Source: Polynucleobacter arcticus (GTDB taxonomy: Bacteria > Pseudomonadota > Gammaproteobacteria > Burkholderiales > Burkholderiaceae). Taken from it: DNA of 64,000 nt. Location of the stretch: NCBI RefSeq assembly GCF_013307205.1, contig NZ_CP028940.1, forward strand, positions 62,001 through 126,000, written 5' to 3'. Below are positions 39,937 through 48,485 of this stretch, piece after piece. The position numbers and the translations under genes were made by a program. The notes under the pieces are model-generated. The model was given only the letters and a program-made list of their open reading frames with translations. It did no database searches and was not told where the DNA came from. Positions within the stretch are counted from its first letter, which is position 1. Each line of letters opens with the position of its first letter.

Positions 39937-41432
39937 TCGTGTGAGAAGGTGGCTTTGAGCCACTCTGTTACCCGATCAAATCGATAGCGTCTTTGCCGTA
40001 AATTACCCTCTAGATCAGATTCACTGCCTGCAAATGCTTTTCCAGCGGCGAGTAAAGAGCGACGCTGCAAAGTGGTGTCAATCTGAATCAATCGAGGCAG
40101 GATCTTTGGCAACTCGTGACGAATATCTACAACGACGCAATGTTCATGCTGCAGTTGTCCCACCTCGCACAGTAACAGCTCGGCTTTGCTCAAGTTAAAT
40201 TGATTGGCGATGACGAGTCTGTGACAGAGCAAGATCCACTCTTCTTCCAATTGATGTTCTGCATGATGATTTAATGCTTTCTCTGCATAAGTGGCCAGCT
40301 CATACCAATCGTTATTCTTTGGGCTAGACGCATTCTCTAAAACCTTCCCAAGCAGTTCCTTCGCTTCAGGCACGTCTTGTTGTTGGGCTTGCCAGATCCA
40401 ATAGGAAGCTTGCAGTCCTCGAACCGGTTCTTCAATTTTTTCGCGCTTACGCCAGAGGTTCGCACCTCTTCTAAATTGAGCAACAGGATGACCTAGATCT
40501 GCTGCCCGATCGAAACATCGATCACTTTCAGCGGCGTTGTATCCAGAAAACTGCGGGCGACGATAAATCTCCCCTAAAGCAAACCAAGCATCCCTGTCAC
40601 CATCTTTTGCTGCGAGCTCTAGCCAATAGGCAGCTTTCTTGAGGGAGGCGTTGGATTTACCGCCAAGACCATTCGAAGGGGTTTTTTTATTATTAGCTTG
40701 ATCACTTAGTTGATCACTTAGTCGAACATTTAGCCGATCATTTAGTTGCGCAAGTCGTAAACCCAGCGTGAGCTTGGCGATGGTCAGACCAAGTTCCGCA
40801 GCTTGCATTAGTGCCGTTTCATTTTGTTCCGAAATCCAGGCATTCCATAAAGAGGAGAGGGCTTCATCCTTGGGCTGCAACTTAATCAGTAGCTCTTTGG
40901 CTGGATTGGTAAAGCTCGATTCTGTCTCAGCCAGATTGATAAGAAATTCTTTGGCAGTATTTCGCAGCAATGAGAAATCCACACCACCCTCATGCCTTGC
41001 AAGCCATGTAGCCAGCTCAGACTGCAGATCATGTTTATCGGGATCCAGCAGCAGATCTGCAAGTTGCCATTGCGCAACGTCACTAGCTGATGAATTGGCT
41101 TTTGCTAGCTCCCAAAATGATTTCCAGCCAAACATAAAAGCAGGGGAATTGAACGTTGCAGCCAATGGAACCGCTGATATTTGCTCAAGTATCTCCAGAA
41201 TGAGTGGGGAGGGCGCGCCTGAAGAAGTGATTTCGGTATCACTTGAGCTTGTATTTATAAGTAATTGATTTTGAATGGATAAATAGGCTTTTTCTAGCCA
41301 AATCAGTGCATTAGAGGGTTGAATCGGGGTTTTAAAAGCCCCACTCAGATACGCTGAAGCCAAATTTTGTTGCGCAGAAACATCACCAAGACGGGCGGTT
41401 TGGAGGATTTTTAAGAATTCGCGGCTTGCCAT
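39921..41432 (-). CDS. Sel1/TPR-repeat protein, unknown function
   Basis: A 503-residue, mostly helical protein with SEL1-like repeats, for example ARLGDVSAQQNLASAYLSGA near the N-terminus, AAKDGDRDAWFALGEIYRRP and AADLGHPVAQFRRGANLWRK in the middle. Such repeats are protein-interaction scaffolds. No signal peptide or enzyme motif is seen, so it is probably cytoplasmic. Its tail overlaps tatC by 16 bases. A 12-base tandem repeat in the gene (40698-40745) encodes LNDR-LNVR-LSDQ-LSDQ in a linker. Family members occur in other Burkholderiales; the role is unknown. Confidence 0.75.
   Translation of the reverse strand: MASREFLKILQTARLGDVSAQQNLASAYLSGAFKTPIQPSNALIWLEKAYLSIQNQLLINTSSSDTEITSSGAPSPLILEILEQISAVPLAATFNSPAFMFGWKSFWELAKANSSASDVAQWQLADLLLDPDKHDLQSELATWLARHEGGVDFSLLRNTAKEFLINLAETESSFTNPAKELLIKLQPKDEALSSLWNAWISEQNETALMQAAELGLTIAKLTLGLRLAQLNDRLNVRLSDQLSDQANNKKTPSNGLGGKSNASLKKAAYWLELAAKDGDRDAWFALGEIYRRPQFSGYNAAESDRCFDRAADLGHPVAQFRRGANLWRKREKIEEPVRGLQASYWIWQAQQQDVPEAKELLGKVLENASSPKNNDWYELATYAEKALNHHAEHQLEEEWILLCHRLVIANQFNLSKAELLLCEVGQLQHEHCVVVDIRHELPKILPRLIQIDTTLQRRSLLAAGKAFAGSESDLEGNLRQRRYRFDRVTEWLKATFSHDQALA
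40698..40745. repeat. Four 12-base tandem repeats inside the Sel1/TPR gene
   Basis: Four in-frame units: TTGATCACTTAG twice (40698-40721, identical), TCGAACATTTAG and CCGATCATTTAG. Read on the minus strand they encode LNDR, LNVR, LSDQ and LSDQ. Two perfect and two diverged copies suggest growth by slipped replication; copy number may vary between strains. Confidence 0.85.
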
Positions 41433-41640
41433 ATGACAATTTTGGCATCTCAGGCCCTAAAAAGACAGAAATCAAAGCCCTTGTTGCCCTGATACAACGA
41501 AGAAAGCCAAAAAACTGCCTTTCCACAAGCAAAAACAGCCTCTAAATACCCTGACCCCCAGTCTAGCAAGGCAAAACAAGCAAAATTCGTAAGTCCCAAT
41601 TTTATTTGGGCATTACTTTCAATTTATGGAGATTTAAAGA

Positions 41641-42855
41641 ATGAAAAAATCGCTATTAGCAGTTGCAGCAATCGGCGCATTTGCGTCAGCAGCTCAAGCT
41701 CAGTCATCAGTAACCGTATACGGTATTTTGGACGTTGGTTACATCGGCGGTAATGTACGTGGTACTACTGGTTCAGGTCCTTCAAAAGGTACTTACAGCA
41801 ACATCGGCTCTTCTGCTGAGTCCACAAGCCGTTTAGGTTTCCGTGGAACTGAAGATTTGGGCGGCGGTATGTCTGCATTCTTCACATTAGAAACAGGTAT
41901 TCAACCAACTAACGCAACTGCGTCAACATTTAACAACCGTCAAACTTTTGTTGGTTTAAAAGACAACAAAATCGGTGCCATTTCTTTCGGTACACAGTAC
42001 ACACCAATCCACTCTGCTGTAGCAGTTACTTCTGCTAACCAACAGAACAACATGGTTGGCGATGCAATCTACCCAATCGCTCCTGCAAACAACGGCAACC
42101 AAGGCGTTGGCCAATTTGCATCAACAAGCAATACTGATTCATACACCATTCGTACAGCAAACATGGTTAAGTTGCAGTCAAATAACGTTGCTGGTTTTGT
42201 AGGTACTGCTTTCTACACAGCTAACAACCAAGATACAACTGTGCGTAGTTCAACTTCAGGTGGTAACAACAACCAAAACGGTTGGGGTGTTGGCGTTAAC
42301 TACACATGGCAGAAACTCTTGGTAACTGCTAACTACCAATCATTGAATTCACGTCAGACAGCAACTGGTACAGTTACAACATTTGCTCCTGCTACTGCTT
42401 CTACAAACACTGGCACTACTTCTACATTAAATGCTGCTGGTATCTGGTCAAACGCAACTGGTGGTTCAAACGTTCGTGATAACCAAATGTACTTTGCTGC
42501 TACTTACGACTTTGGTATCTTGAAGGCCTACGGTCAGTACATCAACCGTAAAGCAACTTCACAGTTGACTTCAAACGACTATTTGTCACGTACTGCACAG
42601 CAGATCGGTGTTCGTAGCTTCATTACACCAAAGATCGAAGGTTGGGCATCAGCAGGTACAGGTCGTTATGACTCATTCGGTCCAGCAAATCCAACAGTTA
42701 ACTTCACAGCGTATCAGTTGGGTGCTAACTACTGGTTGAGCAAGCGTACAAACTTGTACACAATCTTTGGTTCAACACAGCAATCAAGTGCAAGCGGAAA
42801 TCAGCCAAGCATTGGTGCGAATAACTACGCCGCTGGCGTACGTCACACTTTCTAA
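41641..42855 (+). CDS. Major outer-membrane porin, Burkholderia/Neisseria type
   Basis: A trimeric 16-strand general porin, probably one of the most abundant outer-membrane proteins. The 404 residues begin with a classic signal peptide (MKKSLLAVAAIGAFASAAQA) and SSVTVYGILDVGY, carry SRLGFRGTEDLGGGMSAFF, and end ANNYAAGVRHTF with the C-terminal Phe needed for BAM recognition. The low diversity of codons fits high expression. A small inverted repeat CCCAA/TTGGG (41595-41610) lies in the 5' leader. A strong terminator follows. Confidence 0.94.
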   Translation: MKKSLLAVAAIGAFASAAQAQSSVTVYGILDVGYIGGNVRGTTGSGPSKGTYSNIGSSAESTSRLGFRGTEDLGGGMSAFFTLETGIQPTNATASTFNNRQTFVGLKDNKIGAISFGTQYTPIHSAVAVTSANQQNNMVGDAIYPIAPANNGNQGVGQFASTSNTDSYTIRTANMVKLQSNNVAGFVGTAFYTANNQDTTVRSSTSGGNNNQNGWGVGVNYTWQKLLVTANYQSLNSRQTATGTVTTFAPATASTNTGTTSTLNAAGIWSNATGGSNVRDNQMYFAATYDFGILKAYGQYINRKATSQLTSNDYLSRTAQQIGVRSFITPKIEGWASAGTGRYDSFGPANPTVNFTAYQLGANYWLSKRTNLYTIFGSTQQSSASGNQPSIGANNYAAGVRHTF

Positions 42856-42876
42856 TTTGATGCTAGCGTAAGCTAG
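42855..42876 (+). repeat. Copy A of a 13-base repeat with hairpin, porin 3' end
   Basis: Directly at the porin stop, ATTTGATGCTAGC (42855-42867) is followed by GTAA and GCTAG, making a CTAGC-GTAA-GCTAG hairpin. The same 13 bases recur at 44794-44806 with a TTCG loop. See the finding on a degraded second copy of the porin 3' region. Confidence 0.8.
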
Positions 42877-42900
42877 TAAAAATTAGTTTGGCATTAAATG

Positions 42901-42931
42901 AACCTACTGTAGAAATACAGTAGGTTTTTTT
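42901..42931 (+). terminator. Strong terminator after the porin gene
   Basis: AACCTACTGTA (42901-42911), loop GAAA, TACAGTAGGTT (42916-42926), then a T-run. The 11-pair stem is perfect. The next gene's ATG (42947) lies only about 15 bases beyond the T-run. Confidence 0.95.
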
Positions 42932-42946
42932 ATTATTTTTGGGTGT

Positions 42947-44620
42947 ATGGATAGTCAAAACACAATTAATACATTGATTGAATTGGCCGAAAAAAATATT
43001 CGTGATGGTTCAGTGCAATTTGCTCATACGCTTCTATTGCAATGCTTAGATATTGATCCTGAGAGTATTAGGGCAAATGAGTTACTTGCTGATCTTGCTC
43101 TAAATGAGGGCAATATAGGCTTAGCCATCAAAAGATTGGAGAATGCATGTGTACATGAAATGGCCTCAGCAGAATCCTTGCATAAACTCGCATCTTGTTA
43201 TTTCAGTATTGGCGACATTCAGCATTCGATCGAGGCACTTGAAAGATCTCTGATAAAAAAAGAGTCTTTTGAAGTGCTACATGATCTCGGGGTCACTTTA
43301 TCGTTGGCCGGAAGACATGAAGATGGAATAGAGAGGTTGGAACAGGCTGTTGCTATAAAGCAGGTGCCTGAAGCCTATTACAACATCGGCAGGATATGTG
43401 ATGAGCTAAGACTCTATGACAAGGGAGCTGCTGCCTATCAAATGGCACTCAAGCTCAACCCAGATTTTGTAGAGGCTTGGGTTAACTTTGGTGTGGTGAT
43501 GTATGAGCAAGGGCGCCTTGATGATGCATTATTTGCATATAGCCAAGCCCTGAAGATAAATCCTAATTTTTTAGATGCCTTGTTAAACCGTGGAAATGCG
43601 TTGTATAGGCAGCAGAGATTTTCCGAATCTATAGATGCTTATGATGCAGCCATTGCAATTGATGGTAATTTTGCTGATGCGCACTTCAATAAATCAATGC
43701 CATTATTGTTACTTGGTGATTTTCAATCTGGGTTTGACGAATATGAGTGGAGGCTTCAATGTCCCTCATTACAAGAGACGGCTAGGGGCATCCATCGGCC
43801 AACTTGGCATGGCGAGGTCCTGAGAGGTAAGACAATCCTACTTTACAGTGAACAGGGATATGGGGATTCGATTCAATTTTGCCGTTATGTAAAGTTGGTT
43901 TCTGAATTAGGGGCGAAGGTCATTCTGGAGGTTCAAGAACCCTTGGTAAGTTTGCTCTCAAACCTAGAGGGAGTGTCTCAGGTCTTTGTAAAGGGGGAGA
44001 TACCGCCCAATCATGACTATCAATGTGCGCTCTTAAGTCTTCCAAGAATATTCAAAACGACTATCGATACTATATCCAGCCCTGGAAAATATATTGAGTG
44101 CGATTCTAGGCTAGCGACTCAATGGCAGAAGAGGTTAGGCACTAGAGTAAGGCCAAGAATCGGTATAGCCTGGAGGGGCAATAGAAAGCACTTAAATGAT
44201 GGCAATCGCAATATTCTTGTAGGTGACTTATTGAGGTCATTGCCTAAGAATTTTGATTACGTTTCTTTGCAAAAAGAAATGATTGATGAGGATGAAATTG
44301 CGCTCAGAGATTACCCTCATCTCCTTCGATTTGAGGCGGATCTACAAAGTTTTAGTGATACCGCTGCATTGATTAACTGTTTAGATCTGGTGATTACGGT
44401 AGATACCAGCATTGCACATTTAAGTTGCGCGCTAGGAAAGACTACCTATATATTGCTTTCAAGTCCCCCTGATTGGCGCTGGCTACTAGAGCGTAGTGAT
44501 AGTCCTTGGTATAGCAGTGCAAAGCTTTATAGGCAGAAAGTCCTGAATGACTGGAATGGTGTTCTCAGTGAGATTCAGGAGGATATTCAAATAGCTTTTG
44601 AATCCAAACATCTGAAGTAA
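42947..44620 (+). CDS. TPR-repeat protein with C-terminal GT9-like glycosyltransferase domain
   Basis: The 557 residues divide into TPR repeats (about 1-270, e.g. AYYNIGRICDELRLYDKGAA and AWVNFGVVMYEQGRLDDAL) and a GT-B-like domain (about 290-545). The latter has LLYSEQGYGDSIQFCRYV, GIAWRGN and the nucleotide-sugar-site pattern LVITVDTSIAHLSCALGK, LSSPPDWRWLLERSDSPWY, as in heptosyltransferase-like GT9 domains. No signal peptide, so likely cytoplasmic. Acceptor unknown; TPR fusions suggest a protein acceptor (inference). It has no good Shine-Dalgarno and starts right after the porin terminator. It faces the GT41-like gene. Confidence 0.82.
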   Translation: MDSQNTINTLIELAEKNIRDGSVQFAHTLLLQCLDIDPESIRANELLADLALNEGNIGLAIKRLENACVHEMASAESLHKLASCYFSIGDIQHSIEALERSLIKKESFEVLHDLGVTLSLAGRHEDGIERLEQAVAIKQVPEAYYNIGRICDELRLYDKGAAAYQMALKLNPDFVEAWVNFGVVMYEQGRLDDALFAYSQALKINPNFLDALLNRGNALYRQQRFSESIDAYDAAIAIDGNFADAHFNKSMPLLLLGDFQSGFDEYEWRLQCPSLQETARGIHRPTWHGEVLRGKTILLYSEQGYGDSIQFCRYVKLVSELGAKVILEVQEPLVSLLSNLEGVSQVFVKGEIPPNHDYQCALLSLPRIFKTTIDTISSPGKYIECDSRLATQWQKRLGTRVRPRIGIAWRGNRKHLNDGNRNILVGDLLRSLPKNFDYVSLQKEMIDEDEIALRDYPHLLRFEADLQSFSDTAALINCLDLVITVDTSIAHLSCALGKTTYILLSSPPDWRWLLERSDSPWYSSAKLYRQKVLNDWNGVLSEIQEDIQIAFESKHLK

Positions 44621-44696
44621 CCTTAAAATTAAATTAAGCATCAATTAATGCTGGCATCGTTAGCGTGAGTAAGTTGGAGTAATGGCCTGTAAAAAG

Positions 44697-44801
44697 TTAC
44701 TTTCTGGAGCTTCCACTCAATAAGACAACATTTTCTGATGCAGGTGGTACTTGTAGACCATCAATTGTGCGGACCCGATTAACCACCTCAACGATTTGAT
44801 G
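44697..44801 (-). pseudogene. mscL: 3' fragment of a second mscL gene
   Basis: Read on the minus strand, these 35 codons give [15 protein letters not shown]..., then ENVVLLSGSSRK and a stop. The intact MscL (47313-47735) ends [15 protein letters not shown]..., [15 protein letters not shown]. The shared VVNRVRTID and VVLL blocks in the same order and spacing show descent from an mscL C-terminus. Upstream, an in-frame TAG (44802-44804) lies at the edge of the 13-base repeat, and the rest of the gene is gone. It cannot make a channel. Confidence 0.85.
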
Positions 44802-44861
44802 CTAGCTTCGGCTAGTTTCGCACTGAGAATTGAAATGCCACCCTTCGAGGTAGTATTTTTT
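44794..44861 (+). repeat. Copy B: degraded copy of the porin 3' region and terminator
   Basis: ATTTGATGCTAGC (44794-44806), TTCG, GCTAG repeats the sequence at the porin stop (42855-42876). Further on, ATTGAAATGCC...ACC and GGTAGTATTTTTTAT loosely match the porin's ATTAAATG...AACC and AGTAGGTTTTTTTAT. The first block is certain; homology of the rest is my judgement by eye. Confidence 0.6.
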
Positions 44862-44866
44862 ATGTC

Positions 44867-47167
44867 CTAAGGTGATGTAAATATGTGGCTTACAGGCTCG
44901 TTATTTTCATACCGTCGCTGCATTTCTATCAAGAGTGATTCAAGGTTGAATGCAAATAACTTAGTATTAAAAAGCGGTGAAATTGGAAGATGGGATGCTA
45001 GCTTCTCTTTTAGAAAAATTACTTTACTTGGATTGTTTCCGAGATGAATTGCAAGCTCTTCATATTCTTGAAAATTATTGGTGATGAGCTCAGGCAGGCT
45101 TAAAGTTGTGAGTAAGCTACTCGCTACTCTTGCTGGAAAACTATCCCCCAATATCGTGATTAGAGGTAATCCAGACTTTAAAGAATCAATTGCTGTAGTG
45201 TGGGCATTGAACGGATGCGTATCTAAAAATAGGTCAGCAAGCTGATGCCTCCCTAGATGATCCGATATGAACTCCATTCGCTTGGCAAAAATAATGCGGC
45301 TTGACTCGACACCATATTGAGCAAACTCTGCTATTAAATTCTGCTGAAATGTTAAATTATTTTCCGAGAGCCACAAAACGCTACCTGCTACGGCATTGAG
45401 GATATTTGACCAAGTCTGAATGACATGGGTGTTCAATTTATAGCTGTTGTTAAAGCAGCAGAACACAAAGGCGTTCTCGGGCAGGCCAAACTCTTCTCTT
45501 GACGCGGGTGATGCTGACGGTAGCCTTTTTGAATCATCCACCATATAGCAGTGAGGCAGGTAAGCAATCTTTTCTGTAAAAAAAATCCTTGCTTGCTCGG
45601 GAATAACAATCTTGTCTGCAATGATGTAATCAAAGGAGTTGGTTCCAAGACTTCCTGGGTAGCCAAGATAATTTACTTGTATTGGCGCAGCGCGAAATTT
45701 AAAGATATCAATCCTCGCTCCTTCAGTGTAGCCACCCAGATCAATCGCAATATCAATACCTAGATTTCTACAAAATTCTGCAATTTCAAGGTCTGATTTA
45801 TCTTCAACATCAATAAAATGATCAAACGCATTTTCAAGACGTTTCCGTATAGCATCATGTCCATTCACTTTTGCTAAAGAAATGGCATAAGTCTCGAATT
45901 TATCTCTGTTGTGAAGTTCAAAAAGTTCTGCAGTCAAATGGGACACGGGGTGGTTTTTAAAATCAGCAGAGATGTAAGCTAGCTTAATTTTTCCATTACC
46001 AATGAGTCTATTTTTTCTTGTAATTACTAATTCCTGAATATGTGCATTTGTCTTTGCCCAAATACTTGCAGCTTGCAGGTGCGCAGATGGTGAGTCGATA
46101 AGAGACATGATTCCAAAGGGCGCTGTAACACGCTTGCTCTCAGCAAGCGCTTGAATAAGACTCGTAGTTTCTTTCTCTATATTATTTCGGTCACCAATCA
46201 GCATCTTTATATTGAGTTTTGAGCCCAACAGGAAGTCAATATTAGGATTGATTTGATGCGCTTTGTTATAGCTTTTAAGAGACTCAGAAAGCCGCTTTAG
46301 TTTTAAATAGGCCAGCCCCTTATTTGAGTAAGCCTCTGCCTGCATAGGGTCCAAAGCAAGGGCTTTATCAAAATAACTAATCGCATCTTCCAGTCGATTC
46401 AGTTCATTCAATGCGCTACCAATGTTTGATAGTGCTTCGCATGATTTCAAATCTATTTTTAAAATTTCTTCAGCAATTAGAATCGCATCTTCATATCTTT
46501 TAGACTCAAAGAGCGCTTGTCCCTTGGCTAGGAGCAGGGTGATATCGAGTGAGTTTAGTAAATACGCCTTGTCTAGATAGCTTAGGCTTTCTGGATATTG
46601 TTTTTTTACTAAAAAACTTAAGCCTATATTTAAAATTGCAAGGTAGTTATTAGGCTCGTATTTCAGTACGCTAGAAAACTCAAGTAATGCTTCATCGATC
46701 AAATTCATCCTACGTGAGGCGATACCTTTATTCAGAGAGGCCTCTACGTGCTGAGGATTGAGCTCCATAGCCTCGTTAAAAGCACCTAGTGCACCCTCAT
46801 TTTTCCCTAAGATAGAGAGAGTTTTTCCATAATTAATCCAAGCATCTACATTTAAGGGGGCAAGCTTTACTGCTCTTTCATGATGGGGTAATGACTCAAG
46901 GTGCTCATTGCAATCGGCCAATGCTTTTGCAAGGTTGTAACGAGTTGAGAAATTGTTGGGGTTAATCTGGACTGCTTTCTTGAGATATTTTGCAGCTTCT
47001 AGATGATCCCCAGAAGTGGCTTTAATTAGCCCCAAAATTTCAAAAGCTGGAAGATTGTTCTTTTGCGCCTTAAGTACTTTTAGTAGCGTCTCTTCCGCTT
47101 CGGCAATAAAACCGTTTTGATACAGGCTAATGGCCTCACCGATGAGTTCTTGGATTTTGGTGCTCAT
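44867..47167 (-). CDS. TPR-repeat protein with GT41 (O-GlcNAc transferase/SPINDLY-like) domain
   Basis: The 766 residues hold about nine TPR repeats (1-330) and a two-part catalytic domain (about 380-750) with OGT-family signatures: AYISADFKNHPVSHL (His406 and His410), IDIAIDLGGYTEGARIDIF, PIQVNYLGYPGSLGTNSFDY, CCFNNSYKLN and DTHPFNAHTTAIDSLKSGLP. Eukaryotic OGT/SPY enzymes glycosylate Ser/Thr in the cytosol; bacterial relatives are often linked to protein glycosylation. All main motifs are kept, so it is likely active; donor and target are unknown. The gene is visibly richer in A+T than its neighbours, which may mark transfer. Confidence 0.87.
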   Translation of the reverse strand: MSTKIQELIGEAISLYQNGFIAEAEETLLKVLKAQKNNLPAFEILGLIKATSGDHLEAAKYLKKAVQINPNNFSTRYNLAKALADCNEHLESLPHHERAVKLAPLNVDAWINYGKTLSILGKNEGALGAFNEAMELNPQHVEASLNKGIASRRMNLIDEALLEFSSVLKYEPNNYLAILNIGLSFLVKKQYPESLSYLDKAYLLNSLDITLLLAKGQALFESKRYEDAILIAEEILKIDLKSCEALSNIGSALNELNRLEDAISYFDKALALDPMQAEAYSNKGLAYLKLKRLSESLKSYNKAHQINPNIDFLLGSKLNIKMLIGDRNNIEKETTSLIQALAESKRVTAPFGIMSLIDSPSAHLQAASIWAKTNAHIQELVITRKNRLIGNGKIKLAYISADFKNHPVSHLTAELFELHNRDKFETYAISLAKVNGHDAIRKRLENAFDHFIDVEDKSDLEIAEFCRNLGIDIAIDLGGYTEGARIDIFKFRAAPIQVNYLGYPGSLGTNSFDYIIADKIVIPEQARIFFTEKIAYLPHCYMVDDSKRLPSASPASREEFGLPENAFVFCCFNNSYKLNTHVIQTWSNILNAVAGSVLWLSENNLTFQQNLIAEFAQYGVESSRIIFAKRMEFISDHLGRHQLADLFLDTHPFNAHTTAIDSLKSGLPLITILGDSFPARVASSLLTTLSLPELITNNFQEYEELAIHLGNNPSKVIFLKEKLASHLPISPLFNTKLFAFNLESLLIEMQRRYENNEPVSHIFTSP

Positions 47168-47232
47168 AACATTTCACATTGATATTAAAAATAATGGAGC
47201 CGTCTGGTTTACAGCCCTGTGCGTTTCTAGAT

Positions 47233-47274
47233 CCCCTAGTGCCCGTTGGACTTTTAGTTATTTAGGGGCGGGCA
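47233..47274 (-). other. Two competing inverted repeats between mscL and the GT41-like gene
   Basis: CCCCTA (47233-47238) can pair with TAGGGG (47263-47268), and TGCCCG (47240-47245) with CGGGCA (47269-47274). The arms interlock, so the two stems are either alternatives or a pseudoknot-like pair. They lie in the 145-base gap downstream of mscL and upstream of the GT41-like start. A terminator or attenuator role is possible; there is no clean U-run. Confidence 0.35.
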
Positions 47275-47312
47275 GATTGGTAAAATTAGATAAAAGTGAT
47301 GATTTTTAAGAC

Positions 47313-47735
47313 TTACTTTTTCAGACTATCCCGAATTTCTCTCAATAAGACAACATCTTCGGGAACTGGAGGTGCCGGTGGGACGTCAATAGTGCGCACT
47401 CTATTGACCACTTTGACCATCTGGAAGATGACAAACGCCAATAGAATGAAGTTAATGGAGATGGTGATGAAATTCCCATAGGCAAAAATGGGTATGCCTG
47501 CCTTTTTAAGGGCATCAAAAGTTCTGGGGACCCCTTCAGGAATGCTGCCAAGTACTAAGAAAAGGTTGGTAAAGTCAATATGACCCCCCAGCAGAGTTGA
47601 AATCACCGGCATAACAATGTCATTCACCAGCGAATCCACAATCTTCCCAAATGCCCCGCCAATAATGACGCCTACTGCCAAATCAATGGCATTGCCCTTA
47701 ACTGCGAAGTCCCGAAATTCCTTTAAAACACTCAC
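47313..47735 (-). CDS. mscL: Large-conductance mechanosensitive channel (GTG start)
   Basis: MscL is the pentameric emergency valve that opens under membrane tension. The 140 residues have the N-terminal amphipathic helix and TM1 ([36 protein letters not shown]), a periplasmic loop, TM2 ([22 protein letters not shown]) and the cytoplasmic helix ending [11 protein letters not shown]. Start codon GTG at 47735. A fragment of a second copy lies at 44697-44801. Confidence 0.95.
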   Translation of the reverse strand: MSVLKEFRDFAVKGNAIDLAVGVIIGGAFGKIVDSLVNDIVMPVISTLLGGHIDFTNLFLVLGSIPEGVPRTFDALKKAGIPIFAYGNFITISINFILLAFVIFQMVKVVNRVRTIDVPPAPPVPEDVVLLREIRDSLKK

Positions 47736-47872
47736 AAATGTTCCCCTTGTTCTTTAAATGCGTGCTAAACCTGGATTATCTCCATATCCTTCCACTTAAC
47801 TCTACTTTTTACTTTAAAATCCCAGCTTCAAGCAAATCTGACCTATAAATGTTCTTTCAAGGAATTTTGTAA

Positions 47873-48475
47873 ATGAGTAACAAGTCTAGTACGGATAAAG
47901 AGCGACGTAAATGGTTGATTGCCACTTCAGCAGTCGGCGGTGCTGGTGCAGCAGCAGCTTTATATCCTTTTGTTGATAGTTTTCAACCTTCTGAGCGTGC
48001 CAAGGCCGCCGGAGCTGCTGTTGAGATTGATATTTCTGGTATGCAGCCTGATGAGATGCGTATGGTGGAGTGGCGCGGTAAGCCTGTATGGGTTGTACGC
48101 CGTACGCCTGAGCAGGTAGCTGAACTCTCGAAGATTGACGCAGAATTAGCAGACCCTGATTCTTTAAGGGATCCAGCCCTATACACCCCTCCCTATGCCC
48201 AGAATCAATGGCGCTCCATTAAACCTGAATACATGGTTGTAGTTGGTATTTGTACACACCTAGGTTGCTCCCCTACGCCTAAGTTTGAAGCAGGCGCTCA
48301 ACCTTCCTTACCAAATACATGGCCAGGTGGTTTCTTATGCCCATGTCATGGTTCAACATTTGATTTGGCGGGTCGTGTATACAAAAATAAACCAGCGCCA
48401 GACAATATGGAAGTCCCACCACATATGTATCTGACCGAAACTACGATTTTGGTTGGCGAAGATAAGAAGGCCTAA
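47873..48475 (+). CDS. petA: Ubiquinol-cytochrome c reductase, Rieske iron-sulfur subunit
   Basis: The Rieske protein passes electrons from ubiquinol to cytochrome c1. The 200 residues show an N-terminal anchor (KWLIATSAVGGAGAAAALYPF) and both cluster boxes, CTHLGCSP and CPCHGSTFD. The N-terminus ERRKWL resembles a Tat-type signal, consistent with export of a folded Fe-S protein by TatABC (38344-39936). First gene of petABC, with 10 bases to petB. Confidence 0.96.
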   Translation: MSNKSSTDKERRKWLIATSAVGGAGAAAALYPFVDSFQPSERAKAAGAAVEIDISGMQPDEMRMVEWRGKPVWVVRRTPEQVAELSKIDAELADPDSLRDPALYTPPYAQNQWRSIKPEYMVVVGICTHLGCSPTPKFEAGAQPSLPNTWPGGFLCPCHGSTFDLAGRVYKNKPAPDNMEVPPHMYLTETTILVGEDKKA

Positions 48476-48485
48476 GGAGATATAA

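Noticed and set aside
40698..40745. Possible CRISPR-like array
   Set aside because: The units are contiguous 12-mers with no spacers and are in frame within a protein gene.
44621..44696. Further mscL similarity downstream of the fossil's stop
   Set aside because: Beyond the stop codon, the sequence no longer follows the region behind the intact mscL.
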